Source of the DNA: M3007 sp044350415 | GTDB lineage: Bacteria > Bacteroidota > Bacteroidia > Chitinophagales > Saprospiraceae | Reading direction: 5' to 3' | Assembly (NCBI GenBank): GCA_044350415.1 | Contig: JBILHQ010000283.1 | Span: 1 to 6,438 of the forward strand | DNA: 6,438 nucleotides | Shown: positions 1 to 6,438 of the stretch, piece after piece | Position numbering within the stretch: the stretch's first letter is position 1 | Layout: each line of letters starts with the position of its first letter | The notes under the pieces: model-generated | What the model was told of the DNA's origin: nothing | The model's database searches: none | What the model saw: only the letters and a program-made list of their open reading frames with translations | Program-made: the position numbers and the translations under genes

Positions 1-2443
1 CGTTTTTTAAGATAAAACTCAACGGGGTTTTAGGGTATTGGCCTGGCGTGCACCTGTTTCCAACGAAAATATCAAGATCGCCGTCATGGTCATAATCATT
101 AACGGCCACTGCCCCGGCACTTTCCGTTTCCATGGGCAATGCGCCAATAGATACAGTCATGTTGCCTTTTCCATCATTCTCGTAAAGCCGGTCCTGATAA
201 TTGGGGACGCCTGCCGGGAGTTCATTGCCGCCACTACCGATATAAAGGTCAAGGTCTTTGTCGCCATCTGCATCAAACATCAGCGCTTCGGTATCTTCAT
301 AACTGGTATCTTTTGAAAATGGAGCCGTTATCATTTTAAAATGATTGCTTTTATCTTGTACCATCAATGCACCTGACGAACGAAAGGCACCGCCGATATA
401 AAAATCCTCCAGACCATCACCGTTGATGTCGCCCTGCGCAATGCCCGGCCCCCTATCGGAAAACTGGTGCGGCAGCAGTCGTTCGCGATCAAAATCATGG
501 TATTCATTTTCTTTATGCCGGAAAATTGCACCATATTGGTTGGAATAATCACTAAATAATGTTGCTGCTTTCGCTGGTTGAGTAATCGGCGTTCCTTTTT
601 GGGCATCGGAATATTTCAGTGTAATCCGTTGATTGGCAGGAATATGATCCAGGTTTTGCACTTTTCCATCGGGCCATTGCACTTTCAGGTGATCCACTTC
701 GGTGGCTTTCCCGATCCCAAAGTGCAGGATGGCTTCAGAGCTGGATAAAAAGCCCCGCGATGGATTAGCATCAGCCATTTGTTGCTGATCATTTGCTGTA
801 ATTCTCACCAGGGTGCCGATCCCGCCTTTGTTTTGTTCACTGCCTTGCAGGATTATTTGCAGGTAGTTGCCCTCGTTGGATTCCCGGGTTTTGTTTTGAT
901 AAATGAAGGAGGGTTTATTGGAGTTACTGACGATAAGGTCTAAGTCGCCATCATTATCCAAATCCGCATAAACCGCTGAATTCGAAATAGATTTTTCGGA
1001 GAATCCCCATTTGGCAGACGCATCCTCAAAAGTAAGATCACCTTTGTTGCGGAACATGTAGTTGTGAATCTCAGTTGTAGGAATCTGGTTCAAATGCGTT
1101 ACAGCATCTGCTACGTCTTTGCCTGATTTAATCACTGAATCCAGGGTAAAATTGATATAATCCAGATTGGTTACATCGCGGCGTTGGCCATTGGAAATGA
1201 AGAGGTCGCGAAAGCCGTCATTGTCGAAATCCACTGCCAGGGGAGCCCAGCTCCAATCGGTGTTGGCTACACCAGCCATACAGCCTATTTCACTAAAAGT
1301 GTTGTTGCCATTATTGATTTGAAGCGTATTTCGCATGAATTGATGGCCATAACCATAACCAACTAGTGAATTATAACGCCCATTTTCCATAGCGGTAGCC
1401 AATATTTTTTGTCGCTTAACGCTTTCCGGATTCATATCCACTACCATCAGGTCCAACAGTCCGTCATTATTCATATCTGCAATATCTGCTCCCATCGAAA
1501 AGTGGCAGGTATGGCGCATATAGGTATCAATCCGGTCGGTGAAGGTGCCATTTCGGTTATTGATAAAAAGATTGTCGGGCTCGATATAGTCATTACAAAC
1601 GTAAATATCAGGATAGCCGTCAGTATTGAAATCCATGACAACAGCACTGAACCCGAACGCTTGTTTTTGAATACCTGCCTGCTTACTGATATCGGTAAAT
1701 TTCCCGTTTCCATCGTTGCGGTACAAGCGGTCTGAAACGAACTCATTATCTACTTTATTCGTATGCTTGAAGGTATTACCAACCTTTGTTACCCGTACAT
1801 TTGAGACTTGCGTAAAATCTTCCGGGTGATTGACCAGGTACATATCCAGGTCGCCATCCAGGTCAAAATCAAAGAAATTAGCCGTATTGGAAGAGCAGCC
1901 TGTACTTAGGCCGTAATCGGCGGCACTCTCCGTGAATGTCATATCTTTATTGTTGATAAACAATAAATTACCCCGCTCCGACGGCGATCTTGAGCTGCGG
2001 CATTGATAAATATCAGGCCATCCGTCCTGATTAATGTCTACTATCGCAATCCCGGTTTTGATGCCTTGCATCGCAGAGGTGCCTGAAGCGGAGGTCATGT
2101 CCATAAACCTGAAACCGCCTTTATTCAGGTAAAGTTTGTTCTCTCCTTTCGTTGATACGAAGTATAAATCCTGTAATCCATCGCGGTTAAAATCCGCTAC
2201 ACCAACCGGACTTCCAAGGTATAAGTAGTTGAATGTTAAATAATTAAGCGCTTGATCTTCTTTTATCTCCGTGAAAAAGGAAATACCCGATTGTTTGGCG
2301 TCAATTTTCTCAAATTTGGCAGGCCCATCATAAGAAGTCTCTTCTTCCGGGTTGTTGTCTTTTCCTGCGGTATTACAATTGAAAAAAAGAATGGAAACTG
2401 CCCAAAACAAAATAACTGGAATCTTTAAACGAGAAAGGTGCAT
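1..2443 (-). CDS. CRTAC1-like FG-GAP/VCBS repeat lipoprotein with ASPIC/UnbV domain (3' end cut by window)
   Basis: The minus-strand frame is open from ATG at 2443 to the left edge: 814 codons without a stop, so the C-terminus is missing. The N-terminus (MHLSRLKIPVILFWAVSILF, then FNC) is a hydrophobic export signal with Cys23 as a possible lipidation site, though Phe at -3 and Asn at -1 make the lipobox loose. Ten Asp-rich D-x-[DN]-x-D motifs typical of FG-GAP/VCBS propeller repeats begin near residues 84, 136, 192, 271, 323, 405, 494, 672, 724 and 783 (for example DFNRDGLQDLY and DYDHDGDLDIF). Residues about 527-611 match ASPIC/UnbV (GIGTLVRI, RGFLSSSEAILHFGIG, VDHLKVQWPDGKVQNL, ANQRI), splitting the repeats 7 + 3. 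In this family the motifs are expected to bind calcium and form extracellular propellers. Ligand and role are unknown. Family members in Bacteroidota are often around 1,100 residues, so roughly a quarter may lie outside. It is divergent from purL. Confidence 0.9.
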   Translation of the reverse strand, partial: MHLSRLKIPVILFWAVSILFFNCNTAGKDNNPEEETSYDGPAKFEKIDAKQSGISFFTEIKEDQALNYLTFNYLYLGSPVGVADFNRDGLQDLYFVSTKGENKLYLNKGGFRFMDMTSASGTSAMQGIKTGIAIVDINQDGWPDIYQCRSSRSPSERGNLLFINNKDMTFTESAADYGLSTGCSSNTANFFDFDLDGDLDMYLVNHPEDFTQVSNVRVTKVGNTFKHTNKVDNEFVSDRLYRNDGNGKFTDISKQAGIQKQAFGFSAVVMDFNTDGYPDIYVCNDYIEPDNLFINNRNGTFTDRIDTYMRHTCHFSMGADIADMNNDGLLDLMVVDMNPESVKRQKILATAMENGRYNSLVGYGYGHQFMRNTLQINNGNNTFSEIGCMAGVANTDWSWAPLAVDFDNDGFRDLFISNGQRRDVTNLDYINFTLDSVIKSGKDVADAVTHLNQIPTTEIHNYMFRNKGDLTFEDASAKWGFSEKSISNSAVYADLDNDGDLDLIVSNSNKPSFIYQNKTRESNEGNYLQIILQGSEQNKGGIGTLVRITANDQQQMADANPSRGFLSSSEAILHFGIGKATEVDHLKVQWPDGKVQNLDHIPANQRITLKYSDAQKGTPITQPAKAATLFSDYSNQYGAIFRHKENEYHDFDRERLLPHQFSDRGPGIAQGDINGDGLEDFYIGGAFRSSGALMVQDKSNHFKMITAPFSKDTSYEDTEALMFDADGDKDLDLYIGSGGNELPAGVPNYQDRLYENDGKGNMTVSIGALPMETESAGAVAVNDYDHDGDLDIFVGNRCTPGQYPKTPLSFILKN

Positions 2444-2602
2444 ATTATGACTTAGGATTTTAAATTATTCGCGTTAGTACTTATTGCCGTTTACCTCACA
2501 AAGAAACAGCAAAAAAAGAAAGTTTGGGCCGAATGTTAAATTAATTATTGGCGCATGCCTGGACTTAAAGAAGAGCGAAATCAACATTATTTGCCAGCCT
2601 TC

Positions 2603-2634
2603 TTCCAATTCAACACTATTAACACTTACCTTTG
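2603..2634 (+). promoter_or_regulatory. Bacteroidota-type promoter for purL (perfect TAnnTTTG -7 box)
   Basis: TACCTTTG at 2627-2634 matches the Bacteroidota -7 consensus TAnnTTTG at every fixed position. The -33 element is weak: only a TTC (2603-2605) sits at a suitable spacing of 21 bp, where TTG or TTTG is expected. A clear TTTG at 2590-2593 is too far away (33 bp). Transcription would be expected to start near 2640, about 16 nt ahead of the ATG at 2657. The promoter lies inside the upstream extension of the purL reading frame, which argues against any start upstream of 2657. Confidence 0.55.
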
Positions 2635-2656
2635 CGGCTTCAATTTTTTGTACGCA

Positions 2657-4894
2657 ATGTCCAATCAACATACAGACCCGACACCAACTGTCGAAACTGC
2701 CAAAAGCCTGGGTTTAACTCCCGATGAATTTCAAAAAATTCAGGATATCATGGGCAGAATGCCCAATTTTACCGAACTCAGTATCTTTTCTGTGATGTGG
2801 AGCGAACACTGCTCTTACAAAAACTCGATCCTGCAACTCAAAACCCTTCCCCGCTCCGGCGGTCGCCTGCTCGTTGGCGCTGGTGAAGAGAATGCGGGAT
2901 TGGTGGATATTGGCGACGGACTCGGTTGTGTTTTCAAAATCGAAAGCCATAACCACCCTTCTGCCATTGAACCATATCAAGGTGCAGCCACGGGCGTCGG
3001 AGGTATTCACCGGGATATTTTTACCATGGGAGCCCGTCCGATCGCTGCTTTGAATTCGCTCCGCTTCGGAAAGCCCGACAATCCAAGAATGAAAAGGCTT
3101 ATCGCTGGTGTGGTGAAAGGCATCGGTGATTACGGCAACTGTTTCGGAGTACCTACAGTGGGCGGTGAGGTTTATTTTCACGCCTGCTATGACCACGATA
3201 TTTTGGTAAATGCTATGTCAGCAGGTATTGTAAAGGCTGGTGAAACGGTTTCTGCAACGGCAGGAGGCCCTGGGAATCCCGTATTTATTGTAGGATCTGC
3301 CACAGGTAAAGACGGTATTCACGGTGCCACTTTTGCTTCGGCTGATCTTAGTGAAGACAGCCATGAAGACTTGCCGGCGGTTCAGGTGGGTGACCCTTTT
3401 CAGGAAAAACTCCTTTTGGAAGCGTCGCTGGAAGCGATTCAAACGGATGCTATCATCGGGATGCAGGATATGGGTGCTGCGGGTATTACCTGCTCCACTT
3501 CCGAAATGTCGGCCAAGGCGGGTTGTGGTATGCGTATTGACCTCGACCAAACGCCTACCCGCCAGTCCAATATGAAATCCTGGGAAATTCTGCTTTCAGA
3601 AAGTCAGGAAAGGATGCTGATCGTTTGTAAACCCGGTCGCGAAAGTGAAATTATTTCGGTGTTCGACAAATGGGACCTTCCCTGCGAACAAATCGGAGTA
3701 ACTACAGACACCGGACGCCTGGAATTTTATCACCATGGCCAATTGGTCGCCGATGTGCCCGCCGATCCGCTCGTGCTCGGTGGAGGCGCACCCGTATATG
3801 TGCGCGAAACAAAGCGTCCAGGATATCTGGATCTGGTGGAAAAATTTGATATCCAATCTGTTACAATTCCTGCTGATTTGAAAAGTGCAGCGGAAAAGAT
3901 CTGGAGCTCGCCTAATATTGCCTCTAAAAACTGGATTACCCAGCAATACGATTCCATGGTGCAAACCGGAACGATGACTACCAATCGCCATGCTGATGCT
4001 GCTTTAGTGCGGGTAAAAGGCACTGATAAAGCATTGGCGTTGACCACCGATTGTAACTCTGCTTATGTATATGCCAATCCTTATCAGGGGGCTATGATCG
4101 CTGTTGCTGAAGCAGCCCGAAATATTGTTTGTACCGGTGGGCAGCCTGTTGCCATCACCAATTGCCTCAATTTCGGCAATCCTTATAATCCGGAGGTATA
4201 TTATCAGTTTGCCGAAGCCATTCGTGGTATGGGCGATGCCTGCCGCCGTTTTGAAACGCCGGTTACGGGTGGTAATGTAAGTTTCTACAACCAGGCAACG
4301 ATGAAGGGCGAAGTTATTCCCGTTTACCCAACCCCAACCATTGGGATGTTGGGTATTGTGGATGATCATACCAAAGTAATGACGCTCGATTTCAAAAATG
4401 AAGGCGATGTGATTTATTTAGCAGGACAAAGCCGGAATGATATCGGTAGTAGTGAATATATTCGGGAAGTGCATGGCATTCAGCAATCCAATTGCCCGCA
4501 TTTTGAACTGGAAGAGGAAGTCAGCCTGCACCAGGCCATTGCTGGATTGATCCAGAACGATTTGGTAGCATCGGTACATGATATTTCTGATGGAGGTGCT
4601 TTTGTGGCATTGTTAGAAAGCGCACAACCTGGAAATTTTGGTGTTGAAGTTGTCTCCAATCCTGGCGTTCGCAAAGATGCCTGGTTGTTTGGAGAAGCGC
4701 AAAGTCGCGCCATCATTTCTGTAAATCCCGATCAATGTACCCATGTTGAAAACTATTTGAAATCCAAAGGTGTTGTTTTTGAAAAAACCGGTACCGTTAA
4801 AGGTGAAATAGTGGTCATTGATGGTGATAAGTGGGGGTTGATATCCGATTGGAAACGGACTTATGACACGGTTTTAAGTGACATTATGAACTAA
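2657..4894 (+). CDS. purL: Phosphoribosylformylglycinamidine synthase subunit PurL (small type)
   Basis: Catalyses the ATP-dependent conversion of FGAR to FGAM in cytoplasmic purine synthesis, using ammonia supplied by PurQ in a complex with PurS. From ATG 2657 the protein has 745 residues, close to the roughly 740 of stand-alone PurL and far short of the ~1,200-1,300-residue fused enzyme. Visible family motifs are MWSEHCSYKNS (catalytic-region His51), KIESHNHPSAIEPYQGAATG (Mg ligand Glu96, His98), GVPTVGGEVYF (165-174), MQDMGAAGITCSTSEM (269-284), SESQER (314-319), TDCNSAYV (464-471), TGGNVSFYN (537-545) and SVHDISDGGAF (639-649). They fit two tandem AIRS-type halves. The frame stays open upstream to ATG 2555, but those 34 residues look unlike PurL and overlap the promoter box. 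There is no Shine-Dalgarno, which is usual for Bacteroidota. No purS or purQ is in the window. All key motifs are intact. Confidence 0.97.
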   Translation: MSNQHTDPTPTVETAKSLGLTPDEFQKIQDIMGRMPNFTELSIFSVMWSEHCSYKNSILQLKTLPRSGGRLLVGAGEENAGLVDIGDGLGCVFKIESHNHPSAIEPYQGAATGVGGIHRDIFTMGARPIAALNSLRFGKPDNPRMKRLIAGVVKGIGDYGNCFGVPTVGGEVYFHACYDHDILVNAMSAGIVKAGETVSATAGGPGNPVFIVGSATGKDGIHGATFASADLSEDSHEDLPAVQVGDPFQEKLLLEASLEAIQTDAIIGMQDMGAAGITCSTSEMSAKAGCGMRIDLDQTPTRQSNMKSWEILLSESQERMLIVCKPGRESEIISVFDKWDLPCEQIGVTTDTGRLEFYHHGQLVADVPADPLVLGGGAPVYVRETKRPGYLDLVEKFDIQSVTIPADLKSAAEKIWSSPNIASKNWITQQYDSMVQTGTMTTNRHADAALVRVKGTDKALALTTDCNSAYVYANPYQGAMIAVAEAARNIVCTGGQPVAITNCLNFGNPYNPEVYYQFAEAIRGMGDACRRFETPVTGGNVSFYNQATMKGEVIPVYPTPTIGMLGIVDDHTKVMTLDFKNEGDVIYLAGQSRNDIGSSEYIREVHGIQQSNCPHFELEEEVSLHQAIAGLIQNDLVASVHDISDGGAFVALLESAQPGNFGVEVVSNPGVRKDAWLFGEAQSRAIISVNPDQCTHVENYLKSKGVVFEKTGTVKGEIVVIDGDKWGLISDWKRTYDTVLSDIMN

Positions 4895-4916
4895 ATACAT
4901 TTATTATTATTATTTT

Positions 4917-6020
4917 ATGAAATATATATTATCTCTCATAACAGCAATTGCTGTCACATTCACCGCATGCGGCGGGTTTCAGAGTCATGAGTTAAAAGGT
5001 ACCATTAAGGATGCCTCCAACTTGCAGGTAGTTCTTGAGCAAAGTTTTTTTGACCGTAGTTTCGTGGCTATTGGCAAAGCCGCGTGCGACGCCAATGGCA
5101 ATTTTACGATTGAACAAAAAGGTCCGTGGCCGGAAGGGCTTTACCGCTTGACCATTGGTGCCAAAAAAGCTTTTTTTATGCTCAATGGCAAAGAAGAGGT
5201 AATTGAAATTAAAGGCGATTTGGCCACTATCGACCGTTTTGATGTGGAAGTAAAAGGTTCTGAAACATATTCTTGTTATGTCAATGTGGTAAAAGAACTG
5301 ATCCAAAACAGTAAACAAATGACGGGTGACCTTGCGCGGCAGACTGTCGCGAAAGGATGTACACCCTTGATGCGTGCTTTTTTGGCCATTCAACTTTTTA
5401 GTTCAGCCGCGGGCACTTACAGTGCTGAACTGATGGCTGCAACCAATGAACTAAAAGCGGCTTCTCCCGACTCTAAATATGCCAAAGATATGGCAGCGCT
5501 TCAACTCCAGTTTGAGCAAGCGCAGGCGAAGCAGGCTTCAGCCGAATTAATTCAGGTGGGCCAGCCTGCTCCGGAAATCAGCCTTCCTGGTCCGGATGGC
5601 AAAACGCATGCGCTTTCCTCCTTGAAAGGGAAAGTGGTATTGCTCGATTTCTGGGCTTCCTGGTGTGGTCCATGCCGGAAATCCAATCCACATGTCGTGG
5701 AAATATACAATAAATACAAAGGAAAAGGATTTGACGTGTTCAGCGTGTCCCTCGATGGCGCCGATCCACGCATGAAACTTGCTCCGGCTGAAATGGAAAA
5801 TCGCAAAACCGCAGGGAGAAGCAGTTGGATTGCAGCGATCAAACAAGACAACCTGACGTGGGAAAATCATGTCAGCGATCTCCAGCATTGGGGCAGTGCT
5901 CCAGCCGCAGTTTACGGCGTAACCTCTATTCCAAAAACATTCCTGATCGGTCGGGACGGCAAGATCGTAGCATTGAACCCAAGAGATAATCTGGAAGAAA
6001 TGTTGCTGAAAACGCTTTAA
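4917..6020 (+). CDS. TlpA/ResA-like thioredoxin-fold lipoprotein with DUF4369-like N-terminal region
   Basis: A 367-residue predicted envelope protein. The N-terminus MKYILSLITAIAVTFTACGG is a lipoprotein signal with Cys18 as the likely lipidated residue. Residues about 24-112 are beta-rich (HELKGTIKDASNLQVVLEQS...) and resemble the DUF4369 region that precedes thioredoxin domains in Bacteroidota. Residues about 120-210 are a mostly helical linker rich in Ala, Gln and Lys. The thioredoxin/AhpC-TSA-like domain covers about 212-367: VGQPAPEISLPGPDG, then LLDFWASWCGPCRKSNP with redox Cys250 and Cys253, FDVFSVSLDG, and the cis-proline loop TSIPKTFLI (Pro339). Family members act as thiol-disulfide oxidoreductases outside the cytoplasm, but the substrate is unknown. 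Between the SLDG strand and the IKQDNLTWENHVSDL segment, about 20 residues (roughly 281-302) seem to be additional. The gene begins 22 bp after purL in a TTA-rich leader with no Shine-Dalgarno, so co-transcription with purL is plausible. Confidence 0.93.
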   Translation: MKYILSLITAIAVTFTACGGFQSHELKGTIKDASNLQVVLEQSFFDRSFVAIGKAACDANGNFTIEQKGPWPEGLYRLTIGAKKAFFMLNGKEEVIEIKGDLATIDRFDVEVKGSETYSCYVNVVKELIQNSKQMTGDLARQTVAKGCTPLMRAFLAIQLFSSAAGTYSAELMAATNELKAASPDSKYAKDMAALQLQFEQAQAKQASAELIQVGQPAPEISLPGPDGKTHALSSLKGKVVLLDFWASWCGPCRKSNPHVVEIYNKYKGKGFDVFSVSLDGADPRMKLAPAEMENRKTAGRSSWIAAIKQDNLTWENHVSDLQHWGSAPAAVYGVTSIPKTFLIGRDGKIVALNPRDNLEEMLLKTL

Positions 6021-6044
6021 GGAGGTATAAGTTATGAGTCTCGT

Positions 6045-6115
6045 GATGTGGACCGTTGTGTTGACTGGGATGTGGAGCGTAAATAAGCGATCCAGTCAAC
6101 ACAACGGTCCACATC
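6045..6115. terminator. Possible bidirectional terminator hairpin
   Basis: A perfect 24-bp stem (6045-6068 with 6092-6115) with a 23-nt loop lies 24 bp after the stop of the plus-strand lipoprotein gene and 44 bp after the stop of the minus-strand saccharopine dehydrogenase. Being symmetric, it would form in transcripts from either side. No T-tract follows the stem on either strand, so it is not a classical intrinsic terminator. The terminating role is inferred from position and stem strength only. Confidence 0.35.
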
Positions 6116-6139
6116 CCAATCAGCACAACGGTCCACATT
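6045..6139. repeat. 24-bp unit in inverted and tandem copies
   Basis: One unit, beginning GATGTGGACCGTTGTG and ending TTGACTGG, accounts for the palindrome core. Copy L1 is at 6045-6068 on the plus strand. A broken copy, L2, follows at 6069-6079, where 10 of the first 11 bases match before the similarity stops. Copy R1 at 6092-6115 is the exact reverse complement of L1 (24 of 24). Copy R2 at 6116-6139, directly abutting R1, is the reverse complement with three substitutions. The unit is therefore tandem within each arm and inverted between arms, so L1 can pair with either R1 or R2. Confidence 0.9.
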
Positions 6140-6159
6140 ACGAGACTCCTAACTCATAA

Positions 6160-6438
6160 CTACCCCTCCTCCTTCTCCTCAAATTTTATCCCTAGAGTCT
6201 CCAATTCCGCCATAATGGGTTCGTAAACTTCTGGCATGGTTGGGATATTGACTCCGGTGGTTGAAATCTTGCCCTGCATCAATAGTTTGACAAAAATACC
6301 GAGTGGTAGGCCTACCAATTTTGACATGGCAGTATGTTCGCTGTCAGTACCTTTCATTACTAAGGTGGAAGTCAGTTTTTTCTTTTTCCGCTGTATTTCG
6401 TATTCAAAGACGTGTTGCATGATCACCATGTCTTTGTC
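6160..6438 (-). CDS. Saccharopine dehydrogenase-family enzyme, C-terminal part (5' end cut by window)
   Basis: The minus-strand frame enters from the right edge and ends at TAG (6160-6162). It shows the last 92 residues (DKDMVIMQHVFEYEI... to ...FEEKEEG). The pattern MVIMQHVFEYEI, then STLVMKGTDSEHTAMSKLVGLPLGIFVKLLMQGKI, GVNIPTMPEVYEPIM and ELETLGIKF matches the C-terminal domain of saccharopine dehydrogenase (glutamate-forming, Lys9/LKR-SDH type). That enzyme interconverts saccharopine with glutamate and aminoadipate semialdehyde using NAD(P). The NAD(P)-binding Rossmann domain, expected several hundred residues upstream, lies outside the window, so cofactor and substrate cannot be judged. 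In Bacteroidota it is more likely to act in lysine breakdown or a related reaction than in lysine synthesis (inference). The gene converges on the thioredoxin lipoprotein gene. Its stop codon overlaps the edge of the palindromic repeat, and the Glu-rich tail EEKEEG is encoded by the purine-rich flank. Confidence 0.85.
   Translation of the reverse strand, partial: DKDMVIMQHVFEYEIQRKKKKLTSTLVMKGTDSEHTAMSKLVGLPLGIFVKLLMQGKISTTGVNIPTMPEVYEPIMAELETLGIKFEEKEEG

Larger units (their letters stand above)
6030..6161. repeat. Nested imperfect palindrome between convergent genes
   Basis: The two halves are near reverse complements. The outer arms are AGTTATGAG (6030-6038) and CTCATAACT (6153-6161). Next inward, 6039-6069 pairs with 6115-6145 over 31 positions with only three differences, two of which would be G-U pairs in RNA. 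The right arm carries 7 extra bases (6146-6152). Further inward, 6069-6079 can pair with 6105-6115 with one mismatch. The structure occupies nearly the whole gap between the stop of the thioredoxin lipoprotein (6018-6020) and the stop of the saccharopine dehydrogenase (6160-6162), and its right end overlaps that stop codon. A folded intergenic repeat, a bidirectional end-of-transcript structure or a non-autonomous mobile repeat are all possible; the function is inference. No transposase or target-site duplication is seen. Confidence 0.85.

Noticed and set aside
38..1746. Several open frames of 60-108 codons on either strand inside the CRTAC1-like gene (for example 1184-1366, 1409-1735 and 1471-1746)
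   Set aside because: All overlap the uninterrupted 814-codon minus-strand frame, which has clear domain motifs throughout. The alternatives show no recognisable family and are complementary or shifted readings of the repeat codons.
2499..2506. Minus-strand promoter box TTTCTTTG for the CRTAC1-like gene
   Set aside because: It matches TAnnTTTG except for T in place of the conserved A, and no -33 TTTG lies at proper spacing. It is too weak to call, although the promoter of that gene must lie in 2444-2656 or further upstream.
2714..4716. Long antisense frames of up to 160 codons opposite purL
   Set aside because: They lie wholly inside a gene whose every motif is intact in the plus frame. The antisense products resemble no known protein and are typical codon-bias shadows.
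4896..4903. TACATTTA as a -7 box for the thioredoxin lipoprotein
   Set aside because: It lacks the final G, has no partner -33 box, and would leave a leader of only a few bases before ATG 4917. Read-through from purL is simpler.
5926..6138. Minus-strand 70-codon frame starting MWTVVLIGMWTVVLTG
   Set aside because: The internal repeat in the peptide is only the 24-bp DNA unit read in frame, and the remainder is antisense to the thioredoxin lipoprotein gene.
6045..6139. CRISPR-like array
   Set aside because: Copies are adjacent or inverted with no regular unique spacers, and no cas gene is present.
6030..6161. Complete insertion sequence or phage attachment site
   Set aside because: The element is about 130 bp with no transposase or integrase, no tRNA gene nearby and no visible target-site duplication. 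At most it could be a non-autonomous repeat.
1..6438. A new multi-gene defence, biosynthetic or secretion system
   Set aside because: The four genes belong to unrelated known families with ordinary spacing and orientation, and nothing links them beyond a possible purL-lipoprotein transcript.

Overview
The window looks like ordinary chromosomal DNA from a member of the Bacteroidota. A Saprospiria or Chitinophagia-type lineage is my best guess. Four things point there: a large FG-GAP/VCBS protein of the CRTAC1-like type with an ASPIC/UnbV domain, a DUF4369-like TlpA thioredoxin lipoprotein, a textbook TAnnTTTG promoter box instead of sigma70 hexamers, and AT-rich leaders without Shine-Dalgarno sites ahead of the genes. 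The assignment to a class is inference only.

Layout, left to right. Positions 1-2443 (minus strand, running off the left edge) hold 814 codons of a secreted, probably lipid-anchored beta-propeller-type protein with ten Asp-rich repeat motifs and one ASPIC/UnbV domain. Positions 2444-2656 are a divergent intergenic region with a good promoter box for the next gene. Positions 2657-4894 (plus) hold complete purL, the 745-residue small-type FGAM synthase subunit of purine synthesis. Positions 4917-6020 (plus), 22 bp after purL, hold a complete thioredoxin-like lipoprotein with a WCGPC active site. Positions 6030-6161 are a conspicuous nested palindrome built from copies of a 24-bp unit, filling the gap between two convergent genes. 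Positions 6160-6438 (minus, running off the right edge) hold the last 92 residues of a saccharopine dehydrogenase-family enzyme.

The genes do not form an obvious pathway. PurL serves purine synthesis but has no purS, purQ or other pur gene beside it here. The thioredoxin lipoprotein is probably an envelope redox protein that may be read through from purL. The saccharopine dehydrogenase belongs to lysine or related amino-acid metabolism. I see no phage, IS element, CRISPR array, RNA gene, toxin-antitoxin or defence system. The one structure that the genes do not explain is the palindromic repeat at 6030-6161, which is the best candidate for a second look. I found no convincing new multi-gene system.
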